DNA of 64,000 bases, taken from contig NZ_SNUQ01000002.1 of assembly GCF_012027555.1 (NCBI RefSeq), forward strand, positions 372,001 through 436,000, read 5' to 3'. The first letter of the stretch is position 1, and each line of letters opens with the position of its first letter. This DNA is from Thermococcus sp. CX2 (GTDB lineage Archaea > Methanobacteriota_B > Thermococci > Thermococcales > Thermococcaceae). The translations under genes were made by a program, and so were the position numbers. Shown one piece after another: positions 46,465 to 56,815 of the stretch. Under the pieces are notes generated by a model that saw nothing but the letters and a program-made list of their open reading frames with translations, was not told where the DNA came from and did not search any database.

Positions 46465-46882
46465 GGAGCTTCTCTTCTTTTTTAATCTTGGCTTGGATCT
46501 CTAACGCGACTTGTGATACCATACCTCGCCTTTCCTTCCGGGATGGGTTCTACGATGTGAGGTCGACGAAGATAATGTCCTTCGCAAAAACTACGCCAAG
46601 CACATCGTAGGGCAGTGGGACAAATCTATTTCCGAGCCTCTGAAGCTATGATTTAGTAGGCGCTATTCTCTCCTTTTGTCTTCTTCTTCCATCAAAGAGC
46701 CGCATATTTTCGGGACTTTTGGCATTTTCATGAAAATTTTTTCATGGAGAAATGCATTTCTCTGTCCATTCGTGTTCATGTGTGCAGTTGAACGCTGGGA
46801 TAAAATTCATCCGAGTCTCGATTTTTCTAACGACAAAACGTATTAGGTCCGAAGATCTATCATCTAATGGAGGTGGTGTGAG
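46465..46882. other. Intergenic region with scar and palindrome
   Basis: 418 bp without an intact gene. It contains the chimeric fragment described next and a perfect 16-base palindrome GAGAAATGCATTTCTC (46747-46762). The promoter and GGAGGTGGTG of the permease gene (46869-46878) are at its end. Confidence 0.6.
46524..46652 (+). pseudogene. Chimeric remnant: FAH-family 5' end fused to trpS 3' end
   Basis: 46524-46610 aligns with the first ~30 codons of the FAH gene at 48111 (RLSFRDGFYDVRSTKI against RLPFRDGFYEVNPTKI), with a one-base deletion in the AAAAA run. From about 46613 it reads QWDKSISEPLKL-stop against the trpS end QWERSIPEPLKG-stop. Both parents contain TACGCC near the join (46592-46597; trpS 44545-44550; FAH 48183-48188), a plausible microhomology. 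Confidence 0.75.
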
Positions 46883-47929
46883 ATGAAGAAAAGTGAAGCC
46901 CTCGCCGTGCTTATCGGGACTCAAATAGGTGCCGGCGTCCTCGGCCTGCCATATGCCGCCAAGAGCGTTGGTTTGATTCCCGCTGTAGTTGTGCTCATCG
47001 CGGTAATGATGCTCATGCTTTTCACCGCAAGGGTCGTTCTCGACTTCTCGGCTAGGATGAAGGGTGCCCAGCTTAGCACGATAGCCAAAAGAACCCTCGG
47101 GCGTGGCGGCGGTCTGCTCATGTTTGTGAGCGTCACGGTGATGAGCTTCGGCGCGCTCTTGGCATACATCGCCGGCATGGGTAGCGTCTTCGCGAGCCTC
47201 TTCGGGGTTAGTGAGACTCTGGGAGCACTGATATTCTGGGTTCTTGCCTCCCTGGTAATATACCTTGGCCTCGAGGCGAGTGGAAAGAGCGAGCTTGTCA
47301 TGAGCCTCGTCATGCTCTTCCTCTTTCTCGCGGTCGCGGTCATGCTCCTGCCCCGTGGAAGGCTTGAGAACGCCCTATACATGAGCGACAGCGGTCTGTG
47401 GGCGATTGTGGGCGTTTCGATCTTCGCCCTTGGCTGCCACACCGTCATCCCCGATGTCTACAAGGGTCTCGGGAGCTACGAAGAGACGAAGAAGCTCCTT
47501 ACATGGGCCTTCGTGATCCCAACGGCTATCTATGCACTCTTCATGGCATCTTTCCTGCTGGTCTTTGGCACCGAAACGCCCCAGATAGCCACGCAGGCCC
47601 TTGAGAGCATCTACGGGAGAACGGGGCTTATAATCGGCAACCTTATACCTCTCTTCGCCATAACGACCAGCTACATTGGAATAGGACTCGCCCAGCTGAG
47701 CAATGTTGAGGAGTACCTGAGGATGGACAGGAAGCTTGCCTGGGCCCTGACGGTTATTCCGCCGCTGGCGGTTTACCTCTCGGGCGTTGGTGACTTCGTG
47801 AGCGTTCTTGGAATCGCCGGAGACACTGGCGACCTGATGGCCTTCATCGTGTTGCCTATGGCCATATACATAGCCGACAGGCTTGGTCTGGCGTCAATCG
47901 AGAGAGAAGCGGAGGCTAGATACGGCTAA
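46883..47929 (+). CDS. Amino-acid permease (aromatic/HAAAP-like)
   Basis: 348 residues with about ten to eleven membrane helices. It starts with the LeuT-fold helix-1 signature ALAVLIGTQIGAGVLGLPYA. ALGCHTVIPDVYKGLGSY and the central GTETP region fit the amino-acid/polyamine or aromatic permeases of archaea. The location next to trpS hints at tryptophan or other aromatic substrates; this is inference. GGAGGTGGTG precedes the ATG. Confidence 0.85.
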   Translation: MKKSEALAVLIGTQIGAGVLGLPYAAKSVGLIPAVVVLIAVMMLMLFTARVVLDFSARMKGAQLSTIAKRTLGRGGGLLMFVSVTVMSFGALLAYIAGMGSVFASLFGVSETLGALIFWVLASLVIYLGLEASGKSELVMSLVMLFLFLAVAVMLLPRGRLENALYMSDSGLWAIVGVSIFALGCHTVIPDVYKGLGSYEETKKLLTWAFVIPTAIYALFMASFLLVFGTETPQIATQALESIYGRTGLIIGNLIPLFAITTSYIGIGLAQLSNVEEYLRMDRKLAWALTVIPPLAVYLSGVGDFVSVLGIAGDTGDLMAFIVLPMAIYIADRLGLASIEREAEARYG

Positions 47930-48110
47930 AATACTTTCAAACTCCATTCTTTTTTTCAAGCTCTATCGTGAGCTTCCAGCCTGGAATCCCTATACAGGAG
48001 TGTGGCTTTCGCGGGCATGACTTTGATGACCTGAGTCATATCACTGTGTGCTGGTGAGTTCCTTGGGAAGCCTTAAATTCCCTTTGTATAACTCCCGCCG
48101 GTGGATCACA

Positions 48111-48788
48111 GTGCTTCGCCTTCCATTCCGAGACGGGTTTTACGAGGTAAATCCCACCAAGATAGTTGCCCTGGCCAAAAACTACGCCGACCACGCCAAG
48201 GAAATGGAGAGCGACGTCCCAGAGAAGCCAGTCTTCTTCCTAAAACCGCCCTCCGCGCTCATCGGTCCGAACTCGACGATACTCCTCCCTCGGATGAGTA
48301 AGCGCGTTGACCACGAGGTAGAGCTGGCGGTGATCATCGGCAGGAGGGCGAAGAACGTTCCAGCTAAGAAGGCCATGGACTACGTCCTCGGCTACACGAT
48401 ACTGCTCGACATAACCGCTCGCGACATTCAGGCCGAAGCGAGGAAGAAGGGCCTTCCATGGACAATAGCTAAGGGCTTCGACACCTTCGCCCCGGTAGGG
48501 CCAAGGGTGGTCGATAAGAGAGAGCTCGACCCGAGCGACCTGGAAATAGGCCTGAAGGTCAACGGCGAAGTTAGGCAGCTCGGAAGGACGAGCGAGATGG
48601 TTTTCAAGATCCCAGAGCTGATAGAGTACATCTCAAGCGTGATGACACTCGAACCGGGCGACATAATAGCCACGGGGACCCCAGCTGGCGTTGGCCCCCT
48701 GAGGCACGGGGACAAAGTCGAGGCCTGGATAGAGGGCATCGGAACACTGGAGGAAGATGTGATAAGCGAGGGCTCGATACTGTGCTAG
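48111..48788 (+). CDS. Fumarylacetoacetate hydrolase-family protein
   Basis: 225 residues: KIVALAKNYADHAKEM, PVFFLKPPSALIGPNS, VDHEVELAVIIGRRAKNV (metal Glu pair), GYTILLDITARDIQ, KGFDTFAPVGPRVV and IATGTPAGVGPL. The family acts on acylpyruvates or 2-hydroxy-hexadienedioates, or decarboxylates oxaloacetate. GTG at 48111 has GGTGG upstream; the longer frame from 48048 is rejected. It is followed by a decayed lipoprotein gene. Confidence 0.92.
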   Translation: MLRLPFRDGFYEVNPTKIVALAKNYADHAKEMESDVPEKPVFFLKPPSALIGPNSTILLPRMSKRVDHEVELAVIIGRRAKNVPAKKAMDYVLGYTILLDITARDIQAEARKKGLPWTIAKGFDTFAPVGPRVVDKRELDPSDLEIGLKVNGEVRQLGRTSEMVFKIPELIEYISSVMTLEPGDIIATGTPAGVGPLRHGDKVEAWIEGIGTLEEDVISEGSILC

Positions 48789-49501
48789 AAACTTTTTGTT
48801 TTTTCTTAATCTTTCTGATGGTGTGGATGAAGCGCGCCCTGCCTTTCTGCTCATCCTCACTGTTCTGGCATCTGGATGCCTCAAGGGCGGAAACTTCGTC
48901 TACGTCAAGGGAAAGACCCCTCGCCAGAGGGCACCAAAAAGTACGTCTTCTCTGGCCCCCTGAACCTGAGCATGAAGATAGACTCCAGCCCCAGTTGAGG
49001 TTAGTTTCGGAAAACGGCAGGTTTCTAAAGGACTTCGAAACCCGAACCATGTCGATACCGTTGTGGAGCTCCTCGAGGGAAAGTGGTTCGTGGTGATTCA
49101 CAACCCGGGCGATAAGACGGCTTCCCTCGACATGGTGATAAAATTGGAGGTATGTATCGAACTTCCTTCGTGACTTTTTGAATTCCGCCCGATTTTATTT
49201 CGATTCTGTCCCTCCCACTGACTATCATTCGTTTGTTTTCTTCCTTGCTCAAATGTTATTCGATATCCCATAACGTAATGTGCGCCGGTGTCCATTTGAA
49301 CATGCTGCTGATGAATCCTTATTCATGGAATATCAAAAACTGTCATAAAGGCTTGATTTGGCTGTTTGTTGGTTTTAAATTCCCGTTCTTGAATTTTAAC
49401 GTCCTAACAAACTTTATATTCTAAAAAAGGCAATACCTATGCCCTAAGCATTCCATACCAATGTGGACATGAGTGCTCATAACTGTGCAGGGGGTTGAGA
49501 A
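48789..49501. other. Intergenic region holding a pseudogene
   Basis: 713 bp. The first half holds the frameshifted lipoprotein gene listed next. From 49174 to 49501 I see AT-rich DNA only, ending in TTTATATTCTAAA (49411-49423) and the GGGGGTTGAG ribosome site of the OPT gene. Confidence 0.6.
48827..49173 (+). pseudogene. Decayed lipoprotein gene with several frameshifts
   Basis: Piecing frames together gives MKRAL, FLLILTVLASGCLKGG (lipobox), NFVYVK, KDPSPEGTKKYVFSGPLNLS, MKIDSSP, NGRFLKDFET, VDTVVELLEGKWFVVIHNPG, DKTASLDMVIKLEV and a stop. At least three indels are needed. The signal peptide and even codon style show it was a secreted-protein gene. Family unknown. Confidence 0.75.
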
Positions 49502-51214
49502 ATGGGTGGAGAAAAGGGAACCTATCGCGAAGTCACGCCTGCGGCGGTAATACTCGGTGTGATCTGGGGCGCCTTCATGGCTGCGAGCTTCACCTACGCC
49601 GGAATGATTATGGGATTCACCTCCGGTGGCTCTGCAATAGCCGCTATAGTTGGCTGGGGAATCCTCAGGGGACTGCTCAAGAAGGGAACCATCGTCGAGA
49701 ACAACATCGTCCAGACAATAGCCTCCGCAGTCAACATCTCGGTCTCTGGAGTCATATTCACCATACCGGCGCTCTACATAATGGGTCTCAACGAGGAAAT
49801 CAACATGCCCTACTTCTTCATCGCGACGGCTGCCGGAGCGATACTGGGAATCACCTTCATAATCCCACTGAGGAAGCAGATGATCGAGATAGACCGCCTC
49901 AGGTTCCCGACGGGAACTGCAGTAGCTACTGTCCTCAAGACCCCGGGAAGCGGAATTGAGAAGGCCAGGCTGCTCTTCCTTGGAATGATAATCAGTGCAG
50001 GAGTTTATCTCGTCCAGCAGTTCCCCATCCTCGGCCTTCCAGAGATAATCCCGGAGTACGTTGACCTCGGCTCTATCCTTCACCTGCCCTCCTGGGTCAA
50101 CCTCACAATAGCGCTCTCCCTCATGGTCTTCGGAATGGGACTCATAACCGGAAGGAATGGTCTCATAGTCCTTGCCGGTGGAGTGCTCTCCTACTACATC
50201 ATCACCCCACTCGTCAAGGCCCTTGGATGGATTCCAAGTGATGTCACCGACGGTGCGATAAGCTCCTTCGTCTACGCCAACATGACAAGGCCCCTCGGTA
50301 TCGGAATGCTCCTTGGAGGCTCCATAGCTGGCCTCATACTCTCGCTTCCAGTCATAGTCGTTGCCATCAAGAGCATTGCGGGAGCCAGCAAGCTGGGTTC
50401 AAGGGCTAGGAACGAGGAGCTACCGATAAGCTACCTCTACGCTGGAATCGTCCTGGCGTTCCTCCTCCTGCTGGTGACGACCTACCAGCTTGGAGACCTC
50501 GGCCTGGGCAGGAGCCTGCTCACGGCACTCGTCGGCGTCGCGTGGATTTTCGTCGCCTCGCTCCTCGTTGCAATGTCCACTGGAATGACCGACTGGAGCC
50601 CGGTTTCCGGCCTCTCGCTCGTGTCGGTCATGATACTCCTCTACCTGACTAACAAGAACGTCCCGCTCACTATACTCCTTGGCGCCACCGTCGGAGTCGC
50701 CATCTCTGGAGCAGCCGACATGATGCAGGACCTCAAGACGGGCCACCTCGTCGGAGGCATTCCATCAAAGCAGCAGAAGGTCGAGCTCCTCACCGCCTGG
50801 ATAGGGCCGATAATAGCCCTGACCGTCGTCGGTCTCATCTGGAAGGCCTACGGAATAGGAAACGAGATGGTTCCGGCGCCGCAGGCAATGGCCCTCAAGT
50901 CGATGGTCGAGGCCATCCTCGGAGGAAACGTCCCGGTGGACAAGTTCATCGCCGGTGGAATCCTCGGCTTCGCCCTTTCGATGAGCGGCATTCCAGGACT
51001 TGGAGTCCTCGTTGGACTCTCGATGTACCTGCCGATGCTTTACATCATCCCCTACGGAATCGGCTGTATAGTCCACGAGGTCGCCAAGAGGAAGAAGGGA
51101 CACGAGTTCATTACGGAGAAGGTCCTCCCAGTGGCGGCTGGTCTGATGGTGGGAGAGGCCGCGATGACCCTCCTGTTCGCGGTCCTCACCGTGCTGGGAG
51201 TCCTTCACCCATGA
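49502..51214 (+). CDS. OPT-family oligopeptide/metal-chelate transporter
   Basis: 570 residues with about 14-15 membrane helices. GVIWGAFMAASFTYAGMIMG, IPLRKQMIEIDRLRFPTGTA and the SGIPGLGVLVGLSMYLP stretch are typical of the OPT/YSL family, which moves peptides or siderophore-bound metals. It is followed ten bases later by a small membrane protein, making an operon. Confidence 0.88.
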   Translation: MGGEKGTYREVTPAAVILGVIWGAFMAASFTYAGMIMGFTSGGSAIAAIVGWGILRGLLKKGTIVENNIVQTIASAVNISVSGVIFTIPALYIMGLNEEINMPYFFIATAAGAILGITFIIPLRKQMIEIDRLRFPTGTAVATVLKTPGSGIEKARLLFLGMIISAGVYLVQQFPILGLPEIIPEYVDLGSILHLPSWVNLTIALSLMVFGMGLITGRNGLIVLAGGVLSYYIITPLVKALGWIPSDVTDGAISSFVYANMTRPLGIGMLLGGSIAGLILSLPVIVVAIKSIAGASKLGSRARNEELPISYLYAGIVLAFLLLLVTTYQLGDLGLGRSLLTALVGVAWIFVASLLVAMSTGMTDWSPVSGLSLVSVMILLYLTNKNVPLTILLGATVGVAISGAADMMQDLKTGHLVGGIPSKQQKVELLTAWIGPIIALTVVGLIWKAYGIGNEMVPAPQAMALKSMVEAILGGNVPVDKFIAGGILGFALSMSGIPGLGVLVGLSMYLPMLYIIPYGIGCIVHEVAKRKKGHEFITEKVLPVAAGLMVGEAAMTLLFAVLTVLGVLHP

Positions 51215-51224
51215 GGTGATGGAA

Positions 51225-51737
51225 ATGAAGAAGCTCATAGGCAACGTCATACTCACCATTGGTCTCGTTGGGGGAGCTATCACGGCTGCCAGGATACCGC
51301 CAATGTGGAGTGGCCTGGCGGTTTCGCTCGGCGTCATGGCCGTTGGCATAGTCCTGAGAAGGCAGGGTGCCAAAGAGGAGCTCCACAGAGCTGCCCAGAG
51401 CGGAACCGGCGGCGTCAAGGAGCTTGAAAGGCTCCTCACCGAGAGTCTCTCAAGGCTCGAGGCCATAATGGACGCCCCAAGGGAGAAGGTTCTCAGTGAA
51501 CTCACCGCCATACTGGAGGAGCTCGAAGAGTTCGCGGAGAAGGCCCAGCCCCTCAGGATAGAGGGCCTCATGACCTATGGAACCATAATGACGGTCTTCA
51601 GCAGGGGCGAGAGGGCCCTCAACAGAGCCTGGAGCGCCTTCGCCGACGGCTATGAGGAGGAGGGAAGGAAGTACCTGCGCTTTGGCTACGAGGATCTGAA
51701 GGAGACCCTCCAGGCCATCAAGAGCCTGAGGGTCTGA
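51225..51737 (+). CDS. Small membrane protein with helical domain, OPT operon partner
   Basis: 170 residues: two N-terminal helices (LIGNVILTIGLVGGAITAA, GLAVSLGVMAVGIVL) and a soluble helical part (ELERLLTESLSRLEAIM onward). GAGGTGATGG lies just before the ATG, right after the OPT stop. No known family; probably an accessory protein of the transporter. Confidence 0.7.
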   Translation: MKKLIGNVILTIGLVGGAITAARIPPMWSGLAVSLGVMAVGIVLRRQGAKEELHRAAQSGTGGVKELERLLTESLSRLEAIMDAPREKVLSELTAILEELEEFAEKAQPLRIEGLMTYGTIMTVFSRGERALNRAWSAFADGYEEEGRKYLRFGYEDLKETLQAIKSLRV

Positions 51738-51829
51738 CTCTCTTTCCTCTTCTTCTTAGCTGTTATTATGCCCTTTTTGGGAGCGAAAAGCTGTGGGTGG
51801 TTTTGGCTCTTTAGAAAGATTGGGGATAG

Positions 51830-52930
<1,101 letters not shown>

Positions 52931-52933
52931 TCA

Positions 52934-54007
52934 TCACTCCATTATCACAACGACACCCTTCCACTTCTTTCCGAAGCACTCGCTAGCTATAACTTGCTTT
53001 CCTGTGAGCTTTTCAAGGAGCTTTATTCCGCCGTCACACTTCTTGAAGCCCGTCGCTATTCCAACGGTGAAGCCCTCTATCTCCCTTACCCCAACCCGCT
53101 TCGTGTTGTCAAGCTTTTCCCTCAGCTCTTCGCCGTATTTCCAGAGTATCCTCCTTGGGTCGAGGAGCAAATCCTCCTCGATGCCGTCAAGAACACCTTC
53201 GAAGTCCCAGACGAACTCTTGGCCTTTCTCCTCTTCCTTTCCGAAGAGGGTGAACCTTCCGGTCTGCCACTCGCGGAGGAGCCAGCGAGCCGTTTCCTCA
53301 AGGTCAACCTCGCCGCCCTTCCTGATTATGCCCTTGCGCTTTCCTATCTCCCTAAGGATGTCTTCTTCGCTGGAAAAGTCTTCAATGCCAAACTTCTCCG
53401 TTAGCGCCTCCTTTCTCGTCTCCAGGATTCTGCCGATGAGCTTCAGTGCCGGCTTAACTGGTTCCTCTATCTTATCTGCGGGAAAGCCTCCTTTGATGAC
53501 TAGCTCATCGAAGTCATCTATGGGAACCACTCCGGGACTGTCGAGAAGCCATATCTTCTTGCTCAACCGTATGAGTTGTTTCCCCTTCGTGTAGCCGGGA
53601 ATGGGCGCGGTTCCTACAGCTTTCTTTCCCTTCAGTGTGTTGATTATCGTGCTTTTCCCAACGTTTGGGTAACCTATTAGGGCCACCTTTACCTTTTCCT
53701 GCTCGTTCAAAAGCTCTTTCGCAAGTTTTTTGATCTCTCTCCTGAGTATCCCAGTTCCTTTCCTCTCGCGGGCTGATATAAAGACCATCGGAAGCTCGCT
53801 CTTCCTCTTATATTCTTCGGCCCATTCTTTGGGAACCAAATCAGCCTTGTTCATGACGATGAGGAGCTTTTTGCCTTCCTCCAGGACGAGCTTTTCCAGC
53901 TTCCTGTTCCTCGTTCCTATCGGGTCTCGGGCATCTACTACCTCGATGATTATGTCGGCCTCACCTATTACTTCCCTCACAACTCTCCACGCTTTCCTCT
54001 GTTTCAT
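52934..54007 (-). CDS. Circularly permuted GTPase, YlqF/YawG family (ribosome biogenesis)
   Basis: 357 residues. The G motifs occur in permuted order: NKAD (G4, about 53), then ISARE (G5), GYPNVGKST (G1, about 112) and DSPGV (G3, about 155). DARDPIGTRN near the N-terminus is the family signature. Such GTPases assist large ribosomal subunit assembly. The ATG lies 47 bases inside the upstream gene's 3' end, an unusually long overlap for this window. Confidence 0.92.
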   Translation of the reverse strand: MKQRKAWRVVREVIGEADIIIEVVDARDPIGTRNRKLEKLVLEEGKKLLIVMNKADLVPKEWAEEYKRKSELPMVFISARERKGTGILRREIKKLAKELLNEQEKVKVALIGYPNVGKSTIINTLKGKKAVGTAPIPGYTKGKQLIRLSKKIWLLDSPGVVPIDDFDELVIKGGFPADKIEEPVKPALKLIGRILETRKEALTEKFGIEDFSSEEDILREIGKRKGIIRKGGEVDLEETARWLLREWQTGRFTLFGKEEEKGQEFVWDFEGVLDGIEEDLLLDPRRILWKYGEELREKLDNTKRVGVREIEGFTVGIATGFKKCDGGIKLLEKLTGKQVIASECFGKKWKGVVVIME

Positions 54008-54296
54008 CTCGCACCACCGTTATCTCAAAGATGACAGTCCCGCCGTCAGTGTACGGCGGCCCAGGGTCAGGGCACTGCACGTATGCTTTCTCACCCTTAC
54101 CGAGGCCAAGTTCCTTGGGCTTAATACCCTTTCGCAGTACAACTATGTACGGCAGTAGCGAGGCAAGAGCATGCGTGCACACAGCATCGGTCTCCTCTAG
54201 GTTGATGGTTGGGCCGTCAATCACGATTTTGTCCCCGGAACGAAAAACGGGACATTTTCCCCGAATTTCCACTACTCGAATCTCTAACCGCTCCAT
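53961..54296 (-). CDS. TIGR04076 family protein
   Basis: 111 residues: MERLEIRVVEIRGKCPVFRS, CTHALASLLPYIVVLRKG and YVQCPDPGPPYTDGGTVIFE, the conserved Cys/His pattern of TIGR04076. Function unknown; the Cys could bind metal or flavin. The ATG at 54296 is chosen; the frame is open further upstream over the divergent gene but that part is not homologous. It overlaps the GTPase start by 47 bases. Confidence 0.78.
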   Translation of the reverse strand: MERLEIRVVEIRGKCPVFRSGDKIVIDGPTINLEETDAVCTHALASLLPYIVVLRKGIKPKELGLGKGEKAYVQCPDPGPPYTDGGTVIFEITVVRDETEESVESCEGSNR

Positions 54297-54384
54297 ACCA
54301 CCACCGAAATCTAAATAAAGCTTAAGGTTCAAAAAACTATTTGATAGGAGAAGCTTATGATAACGGTTGATGGTGGTGCTCAAC

Positions 54385-55815
54385 GTGTCCGAGGATATTG
54401 AGGCGAAGATTCGCCGTTTGAGAGAGCTGGGCAAGGCCAATGCAGAGCCCGATGCTCCAAAGGTGGCTAAACCCCCAGTCAAAAAACCCCCTAAAAAGCC
54501 CCGCTCCATCGGGAGCATTAGAGAAAGGGAGAGGAGGAAAAAAATTCTCACTGGTGCGGCTATTGTTATAATTGTTATTCTTGTACTCTCTGTGGGAGCG
54601 TACGTTTATCTTCAAAACCGTGCCGCGGAGAAGCTTGCTCAGGCGAAGAATGAGAAACTGGCGGAGGTCAACCAGTACTTCCAGGGGGAAATAATGAACA
54701 GCACTATTGGTCAGCAGACCAAGCAACAGCTGATAAACGAGATTAATTCTGCCCAGTCGGTTGACGAAGTAAATGCTATAGACGTTGCAGCTGCCTATCA
54801 GAAAGCTTGGCAGGAATATCAAGCCCACCTGGAGGAGCAGCGGCGCTTGGAGTATGAGAGGCAACTCAACCAGACCAAGCAAGAGAAAATACGGCAGATA
54901 GAGCTCGAGTTCCAGCCACTTCTTTCGATGCCCCTTCCAGATGACCTCAAAAAGAAAGTTGTGGATTCCATGAAGAGCCTCGAAGAGCAGGTTGCGAGCT
55001 CCACCACGATAGAGCAGGTTGATTCTATCACAGTGGCTCCGTACCTCCTTGAACTATGGAAAGATTATTACTACTACATAATCGACACTATACCGACCCA
55101 GAGTGTCATACTGGAGAAGGGTACTACAAAGAAAATCGTTACAAAGGCCGAGGCCAAGTCCATTCTTGGTGGAATACTGGATTACAAGGAGCTCATTCAG
55201 TACAAGATTTACAAGGTTGAGTTCGTTGATATCGCCCTTGTCCTCTCGAGGGACAGGATAAACGGTGCTTTCCTCGCTCCGGGCGACAAGATAATGATAT
55301 TCGCCAAGAACAGCACCAGCGCACTGTTCCAGGAGATCGTAAACGAGGGTTATGTCGAACTCGTCCTCTTGCCAACCGAGGCTGGAGCCATATCCGTCAA
55401 CGAGGCCCAGACCCAGACCAGCTCCTCGAGCACTTCCTCGTCCACCCAGTACACTGAGGACCACACCACCACTTACACTCCAGGAGACACCTCTATAACC
55501 AACGGGCAGGCCATCAGCGACGTTTACAGCAACACCCAGACCGCCAGCCAGAGTGCTTCAGCCAGCTACAGCTATACCGTTGACCTCACTGAGATCCTCA
55601 AGGCAATAGCGGCAGGAAAGATACAGGCCAGCGAGGACGTTAAGGAGCAGCTGAGGAACTACGGGTGGGAGATAGTAGACCTTGAGAAAGAATCGGGCAT
55701 GCTCGTGCTCGATCCAAACACCCAGTTCCTCGTCATCGTGAGGGTTCCATCCATCTTCGTGCCCGACATCCTCTCCAACCAGCAATATATCTACATCGCG
55801 AAGGTCGCGACCTGA
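54385..55815 (+). CDS. DUF515-domain membrane-anchored protein
   Basis: 476 residues: a basic, Pro-rich cytosolic N-terminus (KPPVKKPPKKPRS), one helix (ILTGAAIVIIVILVLSVGAYVY), a coiled-coil region with Gln-rich segments, a domain with ILGGILDYKELIQYKIYKVE, a Ser/Thr-rich linker (about 345-395), and a C-terminal domain. It matches DUF515, found in Thermococcales beside type IV pilus ATPases. GTG at 54385 with GGTGGTG upstream is preferred over ATG at 54370. It heads the secretion-like operon. Confidence 0.8.
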   Translation: MSEDIEAKIRRLRELGKANAEPDAPKVAKPPVKKPPKKPRSIGSIRERERRKKILTGAAIVIIVILVLSVGAYVYLQNRAAEKLAQAKNEKLAEVNQYFQGEIMNSTIGQQTKQQLINEINSAQSVDEVNAIDVAAAYQKAWQEYQAHLEEQRRLEYERQLNQTKQEKIRQIELEFQPLLSMPLPDDLKKKVVDSMKSLEEQVASSTTIEQVDSITVAPYLLELWKDYYYYIIDTIPTQSVILEKGTTKKIVTKAEAKSILGGILDYKELIQYKIYKVEFVDIALVLSRDRINGAFLAPGDKIMIFAKNSTSALFQEIVNEGYVELVLLPTEAGAISVNEAQTQTSSSSTSSSTQYTEDHTTTYTPGDTSITNGQAISDVYSNTQTASQSASASYSYTVDLTEILKAIAAGKIQASEDVKEQLRNYGWEIVDLEKESGMLVLDPNTQFLVIVRVPSIFVPDILSNQQYIYIAKVAT

Positions 55816-55825
55816 GGTGATGAAC

Positions 55826-56809
55826 ATGAAACGCCTCGCAGTGCCTCTCTTTATTCTTTTGTTAGCTTCGTCTCTAGTCAGTGCAGCGACCTACGATCTT
55901 CCCGGGGACAACTACAATAACATTGGCATAATGGGCGAAGTCACGATAAATCTGAACGTTACTATTGTCAACACCGCTCCCTTCCCGAAGTTCATCATAC
56001 TCAACCCGCGCTATGAATTCACGGTCTACAGGCTCGACAATACTGAGACGATGAACGCGTTCCTCATAGGGGGTAATGTGGTTCACAACCTATCAAACAT
56101 CCAAAAGACAACCCTCAACTACTATACCGGCTTCTGGATACTCCCCTATGAGACGGTCGTCGTGAATTTTAGGATAACCTCTCACTATCCCTACGTTGTC
56201 CCCACCGCAGACTATCAGACCATCTGTGGGGATCTGGCTAAAATAACATCCGTTGAGTACAATGGAAGCCAGGTTACCGGGGTCATAGAGGACTTGGATG
56301 ACATCTCGGTGTTGAGCTGTGGTGTCATGTACCCGCAACTCATAAACACTCCCAAGGTCTTATACCTGAGGAGCATGTTCCCAATGGTTGATGGACATAT
56401 CAGGATCCTTAAGTACGATGGAACGGTCACTTTCCGCCTCACCAACGTCCCGAATCAGGCGGGGCTGTTTAACACGTTCTTTGCCGCGTCGATACCAGTT
56501 ATCTTCGATGGTGCTGAAATGTACGACTTTGTTCCTAACTACACCATGACCTACAAGGAATACCTGGAGAAGTTTATCTGGGAGTACAGGGGTCTTAATC
56601 CTCCCCAGAGGACTTCACAGCCACAGCCTCTTCCTCCTATGCCAGGAATGTTCCAGCTCTCAAACACTCTCATAAGTGGAGTCTCAGTTGGAGCTCCCCA
56701 GGTCACCATTCCACAGTCCGAGGAGTTTGACTTCCCTGTGTGGATAATCTTCATGGGCAGTGGTGTTGATATAACCTATCACGTTAGCTGGAAGAATGAG
56801 GGACGGTGA
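55826..56809 (+). CDS. Secreted protein of the pilus-like operon
   Basis: 327 residues. Signal peptide (LAVPLFILLLASSLVSAA), beta-rich body with many aromatic residues and a Pro-rich stretch (QPQPLPPMPGM). No C-terminal anchor. GAGGTGATG lies before the ATG, just after the DUF515 stop. It may be an extracellular component or adaptor of the pilus; not recognised. Confidence 0.7.
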   Translation: MKRLAVPLFILLLASSLVSAATYDLPGDNYNNIGIMGEVTINLNVTIVNTAPFPKFIILNPRYEFTVYRLDNTETMNAFLIGGNVVHNLSNIQKTTLNYYTGFWILPYETVVVNFRITSHYPYVVPTADYQTICGDLAKITSVEYNGSQVTGVIEDLDDISVLSCGVMYPQLINTPKVLYLRSMFPMVDGHIRILKYDGTVTFRLTNVPNQAGLFNTFFAASIPVIFDGAEMYDFVPNYTMTYKEYLEKFIWEYRGLNPPQRTSQPQPLPPMPGMFQLSNTLISGVSVGAPQVTIPQSEEFDFPVWIIFMGSGVDITYHVSWKNEGR

Positions 56810-56815
56810 GAGTTG

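Noticed and set aside
50574-50588. Mini-ORB-like GTCCACTGGAATG in the OPT transporter gene
   Set aside because: Two mismatches from the dyad, and it lies in ordinary conserved coding sequence; treated as chance.
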